DNA of 64,000 bases. It comes from Trypanosoma brucei gambiense DAL972 (lineage: Eukaryota > Euglenozoa > Kinetoplastea > Trypanosomatida > Trypanosomatidae). The stretch lies in the NCBI RefSeq assembly GCF_000210295.1, contig NC_026744.1, positions 4,230,617 to 4,294,616 of the forward strand, written 5' to 3'. Made by a program: the position numbers and the translations under genes. How positions within the stretch are numbered: the first letter of the stretch is position 1; each line of letters opens with the position of its first letter. The notes under the pieces were generated by a model. That model ran no database searches. It was not told where the DNA came from and saw only the letters and a list, made by a program, of their open reading frames with translations. Below are positions 49,901 to 58,527 of the stretch, in pieces.

Positions 49901-52900
49901 CGTAGTTGCTAGCGATAGTAAATGAGGCTTCACCCGTTCCGAAAAACACCAAAGGCAGTCCGGAAATTTCAAAGAAGGGGTATTCATTGCTTAACACAAA
50001 CGATATTGGGTCCGCGACACTGGTATCAGTTGCAACGACATGCACATCAGATGTGGACGCCCACCAGGAGATTACCACGGACTTTGCCCTCTTGTAGTCC
50101 AGTGCGAGCACAAACGGTGCGTCATCCGATCTGGGTACCACATCATATTCCTGCCGCGCCTCAAATCTGACAGTATTCACATCTGCCCCACCCACAACTG
50201 GGGCCGACTCCACCAAAGCCAGCAGAGCCTTCTCGATATCTGGAGTAACCGCTGCAGGGCACAGCACAGACACACTGATCAGCAGAGGAAAGAGACCCGT
50301 GTGAACCTCGGTTTCTTGTAGGCTGTCACGCCACCCACGGCTTTGGAGGAGCTTCCCCGCGTGCCTCACGTAGAGCTCCAAGAGCTGCGAAACGATTTTA
50401 CCTTGCCCGTGGCTGTGCAGTAGCTGCACTGAAATTATTGAAAACCACCACATGAGATGAGTGACTTTGCGACCACACGGTACATCATGTCTTTCCAATT
50501 CACATCGCCGGAGAAGGGAAGCAGTCATCGATATTATTTGTGAGGGAGCATCATTAACCACAGAGGAAAGAACAAATAAAAGGGAATCCTTTTGCATACA
50601 GGTGTAAAGTACATCAGCCGATTGAATGTCATCAGCGTTAAGCAAAACGCCGACTCGGTCCGAAACCGTCAGCAACGGGCCTCCGCCTGCGTTGAAGAGA
50701 GATGAAGCCACATCCTGAATCAAGTTCTTAGGAAGCCATCCCATCACTTTTTTGCAACAGCATTGCAGAGAAATAACAACAGATGAAAGGGGTGATTTTG
50801 CTCCTTCAACGGCAAACCGCTCCAAATATACGGTTCCCATCGTCGCAAGAGCGAGTAGCTTTACGCTCTTTGTCGTTGGCGTGGCGTTGCGTAGTCTGGT
50901 GACAATGTATTGAAGGTCGCCTGATCGAGCAGCATTTATTTCCTCAGGGATTCGAATAATACCCACCCCGTTGATGTAAACCCTTTTAAGAATTTCGTTG
51001 CAAACCCATGCTACGGAACCCCTATGCGCATCAGTTAGAGCAATGCAACTTACGTTTAACTGGTGCTCTCGCCTTGCGGCAGTGGAGATTGGTGTCATCG
51101 AAAATGTGGAGAGCCGCCGCTTGAAGGTATAGAGCGAAGACTCATCGCGCGAAAGGAAGTAGCGCGTCTCTGCGTGGCTCGCAGAGCAACGGTACACACG
51201 GGTAATGGTGTTGCAACCTTTCAGGACCTGAGCTACGACCTCGTCGCCGCCTCTGCATGATGAGGGGAAGACGAGGAGGGACTGGTAGTCGCTCACAATA
51301 ACTCTAGCACTCAGAAATTGTTCTTGGGGCAGAAAAATATCGTGCTCATACGGTTCTGTGGGTGAACAAGGACAGCAAACGACGCTGTCCCATATAAAGT
51401 TCTCTTCCAGCAACGTGAACCCTCGTGCGGTGACTAGCTCCTTCACCCATATCCCCTCACCTTCATCAAGGGGAAAGCAAAACAGCATTCCAGCGGTCGA
51501 TTCCACTGCTCGCGTGGTTGAAAACCTGTTGATTGAGTGCTGGCAGCACTCGTCACCACCCCACACCGCGAGCGAAGATACGTGTCCTACACCGTCAAGC
51601 ACAGTGACGGTGGCGATTTTGACTACCGCGAGGCTTGCTGCACGTACACCATGCAGCTCCACCGAAGTGTCATCCACACACAAGGTCCATAACCCCCTCT
51701 CCCACTTGCAGCTCACAAAGTGCCAAGGAACGTCGCTGGGAATCGCACCGAAGCAAGTGCACGTTCCCTGGGCCATCCTTATAACCCCATCCGCCAAACT
51801 TACGGTGAAAATCGTCTCGTGTGCTCTTATTTCAACGAGAACCCCGGAGAAGTCGCTGTGCACGTGACTGCATATGACAAGGAAGTCTACTTCAGAAGAA
51901 GCACCGTTTTCCAGCACATCCAACACGATTTTACTTTTTTCCAAGAGAAAAAGTGAGCTGCTCCTACCACTAGGTAGTTTGGGGGCAAATAGAAACTCCA
52001 GTTTGTCATCAGCTACATGTGTCGGGATTGCCGGGTGATCCGTTTCGCTCTCGTCCACGTACTCCAGCGAGGCATTTAGTACCACGTGGCGACGACCAGC
52101 CCGCGTTGTGAGTATGAGAGATGAAAAGGTAGATGAGAACTGCATAAACCAAAGTGTCTCCACCAATTCGGCATTTTGTGACCGTGCAACTAACCTTCCA
52201 CCGTCGACTTTCAGTAACATTATATCAAACAACGTGGCAACAGCCATAAATTGACCGCATGGCGAGACACAGAATGTGCGAATGCCACTCCTCTCTGGCA
52301 CCGCAATAGATAATTCAATCTCTTGGCCATGGCGTCCGTCAACAGGGGACATCAATGCACTCTTCACAGATAATGAGGGAGAAAAAACACGTAGTAGCTC
52401 CTCGTAATGCGGCACCGTCACAGGCACTACGCTCGATGCAGGACCAGCGCAACACTCCTCAAGAACCTCGACGTACTCCAGTATCTCCTTCATTTCGCCT
52501 CGGAGGAGGACGACAAACCCAAGAAAGCCGTAGAGAGCCTCCTCCTTCCCTTGGGAATAGTCGTCCTTCTTGACAATCTCTTTTAAGGTGTCAAGAGCTG
52601 CCGACACAACAGAATGATTCACGAGGCGTACTGCAAGTCGGTTCTTCTTGACAGTTGCCATCGCACAATCAGGAGTTGTCAGATTCTTGATGTCTAGTAA
52701 CCATGCGGATATGGTGTGGACCATCACCATTGTTCCAGAAGTAATGGCATGAAAGAGTGGAAGCGGCGCAACCGAAGACGCAGCTTCATCGTACAAGCTC
52801 GACAGAGAAAGTTGATAGTTGAGTGAATTGTCCTTGTTACTACCATCCTTGCTGGGTTTCATTACTGGTTCATAGCTCTCGAAGAAGCTCGTGACTAAGC

Positions 52901-53297
52901 TCTCATAGAGCTGGTATGGGGTAGGATCCTCAAGTGGATTGCGATACATATTGGCAAGGTCCTCCAAGTATCGCCGAGCTTCCTCCGGACTAACTGGATC
53001 CTCACCATCAAAGTCCGGTGGGGTTGGTGGGAGTGAAGACCCGCATGCCAACTTTTGTTGCTGCTTTTGCATATAAGGAAGGTACGCAATACGATACAGT
53101 TGCGGTAGTGTGAGGCAGTCCACGTGAAGTTCATTGCGATTGGGCAGAAACTCACCCCGCCCATGGGTATGACATGAAGTCTTCTGGGGCGACACCAGTT
53201 TAGCAGCCCCTGAGTTGCATGCCTCCATCATAGGCAACATGGCGGCATTAATATTTACATAGTTTCCGCTTAACGACGATGGTGGTATCGCCGTCAT
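40911..53297 (-). CDS. Giant HECT E3 ubiquitin ligase with SPRY and ZZ domains
   Basis: An unbroken ORF of 4,128 residues from the ATG at 53297. Domains in order: a LamG/concanavalin-like fold (about 470-600), a SPRY domain (about 1560-1700), two related SPRY-like domains sharing GGYYVGV and WALHDM (about 1950-2090 and 2340-2480), a ZZ zinc finger (about 2500-2545; CDSC, CNEC, CRSC), another SPRY domain (about 3450-3600; KYYYEVTLPE, VGWGTKQ) and a C-terminal HECT domain (about 3745-4128). The catalytic cysteine is residue 4096, in LPRAQSCTSL (codon at 41010-41012), and QDLGGPYR marks the N-lobe. This architecture recalls animal HECTD4 and the HERC1-type giants. Substrates are unknown. No frameshift is seen over 12.4 kb, so it is under selection. 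Confidence 0.95.
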   Translation of the reverse strand: MTAIPPSSLSGNYVNINAAMLPMMEACNSGAAKLVSPQKTSCHTHGRGEFLPNRNELHVDCLTLPQLYRIAYLPYMQKQQQKLACGSSLPPTPPDFDGEDPVSPEEARRYLEDLANMYRNPLEDPTPYQLYESLVTSFFESYEPVMKPSKDGSNKDNSLNYQLSLSSLYDEAASSVAPLPLFHAITSGTMVMVHTISAWLLDIKNLTTPDCAMATVKKNRLAVRLVNHSVVSAALDTLKEIVKKDDYSQGKEEALYGFLGFVVLLRGEMKEILEYVEVLEECCAGPASSVVPVTVPHYEELLRVFSPSLSVKSALMSPVDGRHGQEIELSIAVPERSGIRTFCVSPCGQFMAVATLFDIMLLKVDGGRLVARSQNAELVETLWFMQFSSTFSSLILTTRAGRRHVVLNASLEYVDESETDHPAIPTHVADDKLEFLFAPKLPSGRSSSLFLLEKSKIVLDVLENGASSEVDFLVICSHVHSDFSGVLVEIRAHETIFTVSLADGVIRMAQGTCTCFGAIPSDVPWHFVSCKWERGLWTLCVDDTSVELHGVRAASLAVVKIATVTVLDGVGHVSSLAVWGGDECCQHSINRFSTTRAVESTAGMLFCFPLDEGEGIWVKELVTARGFTLLEENFIWDSVVCCPCSPTEPYEHDIFLPQEQFLSARVIVSDYQSLLVFPSSCRGGDEVVAQVLKGCNTITRVYRCSASHAETRYFLSRDESSLYTFKRRLSTFSMTPISTAARREHQLNVSCIALTDAHRGSVAWVCNEILKRVYINGVGIIRIPEEINAARSGDLQYIVTRLRNATPTTKSVKLLALATMGTVYLERFAVEGAKSPLSSVVISLQCCCKKVMGWLPKNLIQDVASSLFNAGGGPLLTVSDRVGVLLNADDIQSADVLYTCMQKDSLLFVLSSVVNDAPSQIISMTASLLRRCELERHDVPCGRKVTHLMWWFSIISVQLLHSHGQGKIVSQLLELYVRHAGKLLQSRGWRDSLQETEVHTGLFPLLISVSVLCPAAVTPDIEKALLALVESAPVVGGADVNTVRFEARQEYDVVPRSDDAPFVLALDYKRAKSVVISWWASTSDVHVVATDTSVADPISFVLSNEYPFFEISGLPLVFFGTGEASFTIASNYDLPVGCSWGTIFRECVFNLFTTVAKHLVVFPRPRAFPLAPLFHHGLNSEALSKHQLYVPGRKGGLGIASDILGARGAGKTLSDKVWQSVQGKVSLSMRPVVSALLALLIHCGMEPHEAEAELESRGFSLEWGNLLQGVEKDATRRSIVDFAGWAVRCIACQSDVLPLQARFVPYPPQEREGEAAVPPCDEVAHGDSMTPDQKEPKEMKGARKLLSQLRDFVEQGGTHDELEDMLVEQTVAALNVARGFHILSTLLSQPAVECEPRTVRKILDVVFSVYEGAKGKHILENFTGSGVDLESRVRVAFYDVLRKCRCILINSLPVYMSSEVATTTLALQGSLTIQLLSIMCHPWDPTDCELFSRASAPEVLNILIRLAESIHMPVCRLPATWRAQTRWKRNSTASSRSCHPVLGGVLAPADQVYDRRLASNGFSVVIPNLSVSLCDRGVLVEKAAGSPPLVLRADEAWSIPPLTPHLTDVPPVLYYEVELSTSCCSFMVCISNCHSCVDRPDESVYFYKDSGLTHIIKLPPFGYGDTVGCGIVRFTRRVFFTLNGTFMSFAGGIKGGEDSLYPTIRMGDKKRVGFTVNFGLRPFRYDLNRLWASPGFADVPTHYSIAFASEVALHYITTHSSTLQCNFNPCMTPFWVQCCDAVCRHLGNVMSFVTQDGAKIRDSSGSYVAADGLSPFAEWSVLRHIDTLRFVVRIVRVRPLPEALEEMLLSTVRVLMSPSLHSVQLATVGLLAELVPHISHVHDTGVVRQLVNMLFVHANARDRERKHIPLSLRWLKCDTRCVTIAHAQLAQMRSGAQRSVVLGNVLPRVGDTSFTVRICRRGYPLGSSLKGGYYVGVAAAHLPFPISTSTAQGWKSLNPPLVWALHDMSPQLQHATNPHVAPNTFQRSFGSVESIRVRVRREKRELEFYRENAFVQTLFVNVPSDIDLVPFVQLYNDDASAFIGSGEMMSPISPVTLLRAAATDVLRSMITLKPFEQCVVDAVCGELNDCVTPFVTLALFGGVADPRLFEICGHDGEVAVVSCRRLMSHCASVSCEGVTFCEHLGNLRPHNSRFMHTALRWEQPGHSLGGLRQCVNALVGALRRLVTPLVTTQALSLTEVRQRERILEEEKELWNRSLFSVRAMHFYRIQRLVRDTTLLEPSRIPCGHTFSSALSNPCFRFPPYFCGSLATVLNDTKGSSAPFIAIAEPSVPFKGQFSLRFQLLRGKVGQILGGGYYVGVCNASFGWRRRDLTLGSPEAWALHDMDVAPWRLPHLCTNAKFRTIAEPNCIIVSGDIVRLDVNRDEGTIHAYRKGVNQEETPLGLIYDEVPEGEELFPFVHLYNTDAVAVILPSRNNEEVTRTTTQLPHFSLSLAEFKKRCDSCPMMKLTTDMNQLKWYKCNECVDYQLCRSCFMLCAHSHHPFTEMGSNLLVSNNTPPSKLDVGMSVVIPAVCAFYLKSEGCCVDERRMHCVAVSSGINALTVWGIAYKHRAVFTVTINTTDGEPLDPVVPTFIGIGEASEVLGVSPVSLRGKLVSGTPGIVALCNDSTLNQAVRFSARSVGGFQNSSTITVEADFQCGEVVIARDWSTLGSCDIASLDVSSSKPNLVGFVLFGQKDITASVLPECGGTIQGVVDDVTDGVVSVSCSGGVKLLRPEHCRVPLVPCTDSPMVGVLVFTFDNGELLQGRVVAVDRDEAVLYVPAGGAVRHVPFSQLLVDPYGVVSEERELNCNLEKCGPTVAEGFAISRFLLILKGLCDNKDLSSVVLPHRTALVDILRHLAAVEISNDVQAKFFSDLQDAVMATESCTYLAELGDKRLDGFVPSSLCNSWFCAVKYNMLVCAIGGVHRGEIFRVVKQNTADVFEGVKIHAPHSRVSLSTLDCIPVKQCAGNVWWTSSSGLPCSLFEHGLRVTCPNNPMKRMTIEGVWEGEISAAGGVRGTISLQLKANCMGEAYVNLPTGSMKYTALGKFRRSSRSLFLLLFTAPLQTVYCVTRLLMRGCHSSFEEVAEEVGSVLASGKRSVGIVIAEGTVDASGLRVSGQWKPREGSASAFVLRSFRCDTVRIPPLSDLAHVEPLPGLRDPTEPLTNTLAGVEKSYKRGVGSALHRLVVLLSRHIYLSFLGAGGDDVQAVVLYHSSPMAEKLFATCTDGALLQRFLCGALRTISEPSTKPWDCVTLSHLVTKYVLLRPEIVVPFPSLLWDSFHAIVSATHRCCRRYRQHLLGCIISLVRCYGEGHDGVLLQLLSMLVRWVDQYALDGSDYSEIPEDVAAGVELVMFLPESLLASTVRHIPLAPLRCLLDLAQAFREGCQLPKAVDISDEHDGMLHAAVVEAVCLFGEFEGGSLVVGKVVSRCAVASRGKYYYEVTLPEKLSVPFVVGWGTKQHSHIPDQPIGSDAYSFGFTGNELLCHDRKEEYKPEKGVSPKCTIGCLLDNDKGVVAWSVDGIRGPFVPIPVGRGDGPLYAFVSAGTNDGMRISLNVNEFHYLPGDYSDLAGRFACVRVRGWGDAASQGKSVLPYMPISFYEQLASYLSDLEEAKPSRVTEISASGVSPFHCEPGVHERGPLLRYPMIMALTDMERMLHTKVIRVAESCMATARRFINLDDDVVVGCLPEAFLMLKCIVRRPFTRRYLVAIPQVEINDMPQGITVHVTELYCDLPRTAEAVLHCSILSQIYKQIGSFKPRMFRQHPLFKVQLHITHSGHSPQDLGGPYRQLWTFLSEEIMTHPDMCYPNTSFNRSPLFHYPEHSQRVGLVPNSSANSAHSLALFNLLGKIMAHCIVAKSPVSLDFSPFLWKYMVGDVLMVKDYYLYVDNAAEKIVGDGDFLLSTAAEEIIPNFSKGLSAAFSNATMTGESQVAHYRRVAESCLLHSLDAQLSAIRTGLWAVLPRRVVRCVSWRELERMVCGEPDITPEVMRQWLEVQLPPRSKGIFWRVMDDFSPCQRSSFPCFGCGQKRPPLAAKIRVLQGTESIDHLPRAQSCTSLVTIPPYDTYKLFKEKLMTAINHAMEMELA

Positions 53298-54477
53298 GGT
53301 GGCCCTGTAGAAACAAACAGCGAACAACCACACACTACTGCAGTCAGGATAATTATATCTTTTTTGTTTCAAAAAAAAAAAGCAGCTTATGTGTCTATCG
53401 TCACGCAACACGGTGGACAACGAAGGAAGAACGCGTGAAGGAGAAAAGATGAGACCCGAAGGGAGTCACAATGGCATCAGTAAAATAAGGCGCGGAGGTA
53501 AACCACAGAGATTGAAAATGAGATGCCTCAAAAAGGAAAAAAGGAAGTAAAACGTTCCTACTTCCCTACATAAGAAAAAAAAAATTGCTCTATAAACATC
53601 TAAGATGCTTTCTTTTTGCGACCAGAAAGCATCGGAAACGCATGTGAGGGTTCCTATCGGGACGCTCGTTTGTGTAGATGCCTCTGCAATAGTCAGCATT
53701 GTCTCAAAAAAGAGGCACAAAAATAAACAGGAGAAAAGGGTAAAAAGAATGGATGAAGGTAAAAGAACGAGATCCATATTTTTTCTGCGGCACGGATAAT
53801 AGAATCAAGCTGGCAAATCCTGCGGTTCCAATGACAGCCATCATATAATTGCCCACGGACGGGCACGCGCACGCATACATAAGTATGAGTGCACTAGTAA
53901 CATTCCCGTGCACACGTGCCGCAGCAGTAACGGTATTGCAGCCTCTCATCTGATCCCTTCGACTAATCGTCCTTGGTGCCAGCAGCCTGACCTCCGGCGC
54001 CTTCCCCACCAGGACGACGACGCGGCCCTCAGGTACCATCAGGACAGTTGTCTGTTGAGTTCACTTCTTGTACTGCCCCATTTACCCTTGGAACTGCTGG
54101 GTCGCCGCGGAAAAAGCTCCAAATCCACCTGAATACGGCAACGACAACGTACACAACGACCCAACACGCTACTCAGACCATTGTGTCTTGCTACCTTTTG
54201 TACACAAGGGAATGATGGATTAAGCAAACGGAGGAAATGGGAATACAAGGAGCGGAATGGTGACAAGGAGATAGATAGGTGAATTTACGCAAGCTAAGAG
54301 AATTCTCGGCACAGTGTAGGAGTGTGCATGGAGAGAACTTTCCAAATTCGAACTTTTCACAGAGGTCATCGGGTCAACTCAACAGATACGGACCCACCGC
54401 CACATGACACGCCGCTTCTCCCTCACCCTTTTCTGTAACAACTCACTCACCCAACACACGCTTCCAGAGACCACAAA
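53298..54477. other. Intergenic region between HECT and XPB-R genes
   Basis: 1.2 kb. Upstream of the HECT gene, on the minus strand, a T-rich tract (about 53370-53382) is followed by AG sites at 53339-53338 (CTGCAG) and 53306-53305 (CTACAG), either of which could be the acceptor. The right part is the XPB-R 3' UTR. One small frame (53704-54039, minus) is listed separately. Confidence 0.55.
53704..54039 (-). CDS. Possible small membrane protein ORF
   Basis: An ATG-started frame of 111 codons in sense with the unit, containing a hydrophobic helix (YMMAVIGTAGFASLILLSV) and a second hydrophobic tail. I do not recognise it, and its composition near the end looks like translated U-rich 3' UTR. It may be non-coding. 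If real it would be a small membrane protein between two very different genes. Confidence 0.2.
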   Translation of the reverse strand: MVPEGRVVVLVGKAPEVRLLAPRTISRRDQMRGCNTVTAAARVHGNVTSALILMYACACPSVGNYMMAVIGTAGFASLILLSVPQKKYGSRSFTFIHSFYPFLLFIFVPLF

Positions 54478-56811
54478 CTAACTCTCATGATAGACAACGT
54501 CATCGTTAGCGCCTACTAACCTTTGCAGCGGCAAGCGACAAAAGTCCCCACGTGGTTGCGTCGTCTGAGCGCCCGAGTTCCACTCGCGCTTGATATCCTC
54601 AGCGGTTTCGTCTCTCGCCCTCTTCATTTTCTTGTCTATCAAACCAGTTGCTGTGTCATTTGCCACACCTGGCTCATTCTGCTGTGACGTTGCATTTTGG
54701 TAATCCAACTCCCAACTCGCAACCACACGGCAAAGAAGCTTCTCCTGGTAGTCCAGGCTACGTGGATTGACAGATCCCTGTGCAGTGGGTGAAGCAACAC
54801 TGCATTTTAGTTCTTGTTTCTTGAAGGTGCCACGGAGTTTCGCCTGACGAATACTAACAACATCACCCGGTGCCGTGTCATCTACCCCCTCCACAGCAGC
54901 CTCCGGAGCGCCGTCAGGGTTAAACTCCGTGACACTACACGTGTAACCCTGATCCACGAGGAATGCAGTTCGGTGTGCTGCGTACGACATCTCAACGGTG
55001 TCTGTGCTGATCACAGTGTAAAACCAAGCGTCGGTGGGTTTGCCATTGCTCGCTTTTTCTTTGGGGCGCAGAATCCTCCCGAGGCGCTGTGCCTCTTGCC
55101 GTCTGCTTCCACCGTGACTGGATACCTGCACCACAACATTCGCGCTTGGAAGGTTTACACTAACATCTCCTACACGCGACAGGCAAACAACGTTTACCTT
55201 CGAGGTACTCTGAAAGTCAGAGAATATCATCAGGCGCTCCCGATGAGGCGTATCCCCGCAAACCACAGGTGCACCGAGAAGCTTGCTGTATTCCTTCAGT
55301 AGCATGATGTGGTCACAGAAAACGAGAATCTTCGAGGACTCGGCGACATGTCTCTTGACGATCTCCATAACGCACAGCATCTTGTTGGGGTTAGCAGCCG
55401 CAAGCATCACGAGAAGCGGTGTACCGTGTTGTGGCGATGTAAGCTCGCTGCTGCGCTCAAGGTACTCAAGACTGAAGCGGCGCGCCAGCGGCGTCAGCAC
55501 CTCGATGCAGGTCACGTGAGCTAAATAACCACTACTCGCCAGTCTTTCCCACGAAATGTCAAACAACTTTGGTCCTACCAAATGAAAAAGGTCACGTATT
55601 TTGGAATCCTCCCGCACATACGTTGCCGTCAGCCCCACAACGCCTTTAGCGTTGATGAAACCCAAGCTATCCTTGTACGCATCCGCAGGCATCATGTGCA
55701 CTTCATCCATGATAAGAAGACCGTACGGTTGGAACAGCCGCTCCTTAGGATTGGCCCTCCGGGGGTTTCTTCCCCGTCCATCAGCGTTCATTTCGAAGCC
55801 CTCCACCTGGCAGCGCGCCTGGGCCTTATGCGCAGTCACCAGCATACTGTACGTCGTCAGCACAATATCCGTCTCATCCGTGATCTCATCCTTCTGCTTT
55901 CCGGTCAGACATGAGATGCGTGCAGCCCCAACTGCTGCTGTCCGCACCTTCTCGCCAGTGGTACTATTCGACGGATCGCCCTCTTCATTGTTTGCGGGGG
56001 GACAAACGCTTGCGAACTCTAAAATCTGGTTTCTCCACTGCTCAACACTCACGCCCCCTGCGCAAAGTATGAGTGTTGGTTTCTTTACCTTACAAAGGAG
56101 CATGATACCGACAAGTGTCTTACCAGATCCACAGGGAAGAACTATACAACCACTGCGCAAAGCCCCATCGCTCGCCGCGGCGTCAACAGCAGCGATCTGG
56201 TATGGGCGAGGCCTAGTTTGAGACTTCAACGCAATGTTAACGTTACGAATGCTTGTATCCTTCTCATACTCGTATTGTTGTTGTAGCGGGTAGCCAAGCA
56301 GAACGCAGCGCTCGGCCACCACCCTCGCCGCGGCACGACTCTTAAGAAGGAAATGGGGGCACGCATCCTCACCAACGATTTCCTTGGGTTGGCAACAGAG
56401 GGATCGCACGACTCGGTCCTTTAACAATGTTTTTGCCGTTACAATATCCTTACATTCCAGCAACGTTCGCGACTCATCTATGACTACACGTGCCAAGTTA
56501 CACCGACTCATATACATCTCAGCAAAGGCACAAACACTCTCTCGGTAGGAAGCAAAACATTTATCACGAAAAAAGTAAACGTGGCCGTCCAAGAACTGAA
56601 TTACTTCTGACACCGATATGCTGGCGGAGGCAGCCGCACCCAGTGAAAAGTATGTCATACGGTATTCGTGCATCAGAGAAAGTCGTGAAACGGGCTCTGC
56701 GATAGTTGTGAGAAACCCCTGAATGTTAGCGAACGAAGGTCGGAATGCCTCGGCAAACAACACAACACAACCTTCCTTCTTGATTCTCTCCTCCAAGAAC
56801 AGGCACTCCAT
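54478..56811 (-). CDS. XPB-R: XPB-R, divergent XPB/ERCC3 helicase paralogue
   Basis: The ATG at 56811 gives 777 residues, the length I remember for the T. brucei XPB paralogue specialised for nucleotide excision repair. Superfamily 2 motifs: I (LPCGSGKTLVG, about residue 225), II (LLIMDEVH), III (TATYVRED, with the RED signature of XPB), IV (ILVFCDHIMLL), V (SRVGDVSVNLP) and VI (QEAQRLGRILRPK). The C-terminus carries a Lys/Arg-rich patch (IDKKMKRARDETAEDIKREW) likely to be nuclear targeting. XPB unwinds DNA around damage as part of TFIIH; kinetoplastids have a second, divergent copy for repair. Non-ATG codons extend the frame upstream but are not used. Confidence 0.92.
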   Translation of the reverse strand: MECLFLEERIKKEGCVVLFAEAFRPSFANIQGFLTTIAEPVSRLSLMHEYRMTYFSLGAAASASISVSEVIQFLDGHVYFFRDKCFASYRESVCAFAEMYMSRCNLARVVIDESRTLLECKDIVTAKTLLKDRVVRSLCCQPKEIVGEDACPHFLLKSRAAARVVAERCVLLGYPLQQQYEYEKDTSIRNVNIALKSQTRPRPYQIAAVDAAASDGALRSGCIVLPCGSGKTLVGIMLLCKVKKPTLILCAGGVSVEQWRNQILEFASVCPPANNEEGDPSNSTTGEKVRTAAVGAARISCLTGKQKDEITDETDIVLTTYSMLVTAHKAQARCQVEGFEMNADGRGRNPRRANPKERLFQPYGLLIMDEVHMMPADAYKDSLGFINAKGVVGLTATYVREDSKIRDLFHLVGPKLFDISWERLASSGYLAHVTCIEVLTPLARRFSLEYLERSSELTSPQHGTPLLVMLAAANPNKMLCVMEIVKRHVAESSKILVFCDHIMLLKEYSKLLGAPVVCGDTPHRERLMIFSDFQSTSKVNVVCLSRVGDVSVNLPSANVVVQVSSHGGSRRQEAQRLGRILRPKEKASNGKPTDAWFYTVISTDTVEMSYAAHRTAFLVDQGYTCSVTEFNPDGAPEAAVEGVDDTAPGDVVSIRQAKLRGTFKKQELKCSVASPTAQGSVNPRSLDYQEKLLCRVVASWELDYQNATSQQNEPGVANDTATGLIDKKMKRARDETAEDIKREWNSGAQTTQPRGDFCRLPLQRLVGANDDVVYHES

Positions 56812-57300
56812 AACCCACAATTTAACCCAAATCCAAACGCGTTGTAGCCCGCACTTCACAGAAAAGCGACCCAAAAGGGGGTCTTGGTTGAAAAGGGAGG
56901 AAGTTTGGATTGAAGTACAACTATGTTATCGCTTGGGACGCCGGTTCACACCAACTTTATTTAGTCAATGTGCGTATCGCCCTTCCATATGGTTGGGCCC
57001 CACTGGCACTACTGGCCTCGCAGTTCCACTCCTTAAAATTATCTACAGGCAAAACAGCACGATACAAAAACATAAAAAGGAAGATGGCGAAAAAAGATGC
57101 ATTAAAAAGAAAACTATATATGGTACCTAAATGCTTTGAATGCAATGCTTGTTAGCTTTGCCCCATACGCTGTAAGATACGGACAGTGCGGCAATGGAAT
57201 ATTTTCCCTCCTCATAACTGAGCAGTACAAAAAAAAATTTTAAACAAGACGAAAAATAAGAGAGAAAAATAAAAGGATGTGCTGATCCACATGCTTGCCT
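56812..57300. other. Intergenic region between XPB-R and RPL8
   Basis: About 490 bp with no gene. It holds the 5' side of the XPB-R gene (pyrimidine-rich stretches on the minus strand at about 56870-56910) and the RPL8 3' UTR. Confidence 0.65.
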
Positions 57301-58083
57301 CTACTCCTCCGGATGCCATGCGCCCCTGACAGCTCTGCTACCGCGAATCCGACCCGTGCGACGAGCGGCAATTAAACCAACCTTCTGTCCGGGTGGGGCG
57401 TGGCGCGAGACGGTGGAGGGGTGGCCAATGTGTTGATGGTTACCACCACCGTGAGGGTGCTCCACGGGGTTACGAGCCACACCACGTACCTTGGGCCAGC
57501 AGTTGCGTTTGCCACGGAAGCGGTAGAAGGAATTACCGGCTTTAAGGACCGGCTTTTCAATACGGCCACCACCGGCGACGATGCCAATCATGGCACGGCA
57601 GCTGCTGGGAACCGTTTTCTTCTGGCCGCTTGGAAGTTTGAGGCGGGTGCGACCCGTTTCAGTGTTGTGCGAAATAATAATGCAATAGTCGCCAGAAGCA
57701 CGGGCGAGGGTACCGCGGTCGCCAACCTTCGCCTCCACGTTGCAAACGATGCAACCCTCCGTGATTTGACCGAGTGGCAGGACATTCCCAATAGCAAGCG
57801 GTGCCTTAACACCACAGAGCATCGACTGTCCGGTGAACATGCCTTCCGGAGCGACCATCAATTCCTTCACGCGGCGGTATTTGTACGGGTGGCGGAACTC
57901 CACGCGCGCCAGCGGAGCACCGCGGCCGGGCTCGTGTTCGATGGCCTTCACAACACCGCGCATGAAACCGTGACGCTCGGCGTAGTCGAGAATGCGCAGC
58001 TTCGCGGGGCCGAGCCGCTTGTGGCCGTGCACCTGGTACACAGAGCCGTTGCCCTTACGGCAGGTAAGCACTGTCTTCCCCAT
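57301..58083 (-). CDS. RPL8: 60S ribosomal protein L8 (uL2)
   Basis: uL2 is a core protein of the large ribosomal subunit near the peptidyl transferase centre. The ATG at 58083 begins [20 protein letters not shown] and gives 260 residues, the usual eukaryotic length. The conserved C-terminal block with [16 protein letters not shown] carries the histidine cluster needed for subunit association and activity. [17 protein letters not shown] closes the protein, as in other eukaryotes. Codons look strongly biased. The splice acceptor is probably the AG at 58107-58106 after a CT-rich tract. Nothing is unusual. Confidence 0.98.
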   Translation of the reverse strand: MGKTVLTCRKGNGSVYQVHGHKRLGPAKLRILDYAERHGFMRGVVKAIEHEPGRGAPLARVEFRHPYKYRRVKELMVAPEGMFTGQSMLCGVKAPLAIGNVLPLGQITEGCIVCNVEAKVGDRGTLARASGDYCIIISHNTETGRTRLKLPSGQKKTVPSSCRAMIGIVAGGGRIEKPVLKAGNSFYRFRGKRNCWPKVRGVARNPVEHPHGGGNHQHIGHPSTVSRHAPPGQKVGLIAARRTGRIRGSRAVRGAWHPEE

Positions 58084-58527
58084 TGTTTGCACGCAGAGTA
58101 GCACACTTAGGGTTCAGAAAAACAATGGGAGTGAGAGAACGCAAAGAAAACGGAAAGGAGAACAGGAGATTAAGGAACAAGCCTAAGGATTGGAAGCGCA
58201 GCACATCATCTCGCCAGCAAAGATAGCGAGTTGGCAGGGAATTAGCAAAAGGGTTCGAGTACGACAAGTGTGAACAAAAACGACAGGAAAGCAAAGATAA
58301 GTAGAGAATGAGGCAACACGTAAACGCCGAGGCATCGACTTTGCAAACTTGGGCGCTCACATTCGGTATCAACGTCACCATCAAACAGTAATATCAACTC
58401 ATTTGTATTGGAGTGAACAAAAATAGCGCTGGCCCAGCAGCAGCTGCTTCTATCGAAGTGATTATGCACATATTTGATGAATTAGGCTACTTAGAGAAAT
58501 ATCAATTTACCGCGCATTTCATTACCG
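58084..58527. other. Intergenic region between RPL8 and ATG4
   Basis: About 440 bp with no gene. It holds the RPL8 acceptor and 5' UTR on the left and the ATG4 3' UTR on the right. Nothing else is seen. Confidence 0.6.
58106..58175 (-). promoter_or_regulatory. Probable trans-splice acceptor for RPL8
   Basis: The minus strand has alternating CT-rich blocks (about 58175-58115) ending with CCCTAAG, with the AG at 58107-58106. The 5' UTR would be about 22 nt, short as is usual for highly expressed genes. Confidence 0.5.

Noticed and set aside
54039..54266. Second small frame upstream of XPB-R 3' region
   Set aside because: It begins at a non-ATG codon and overlaps the other small frame.
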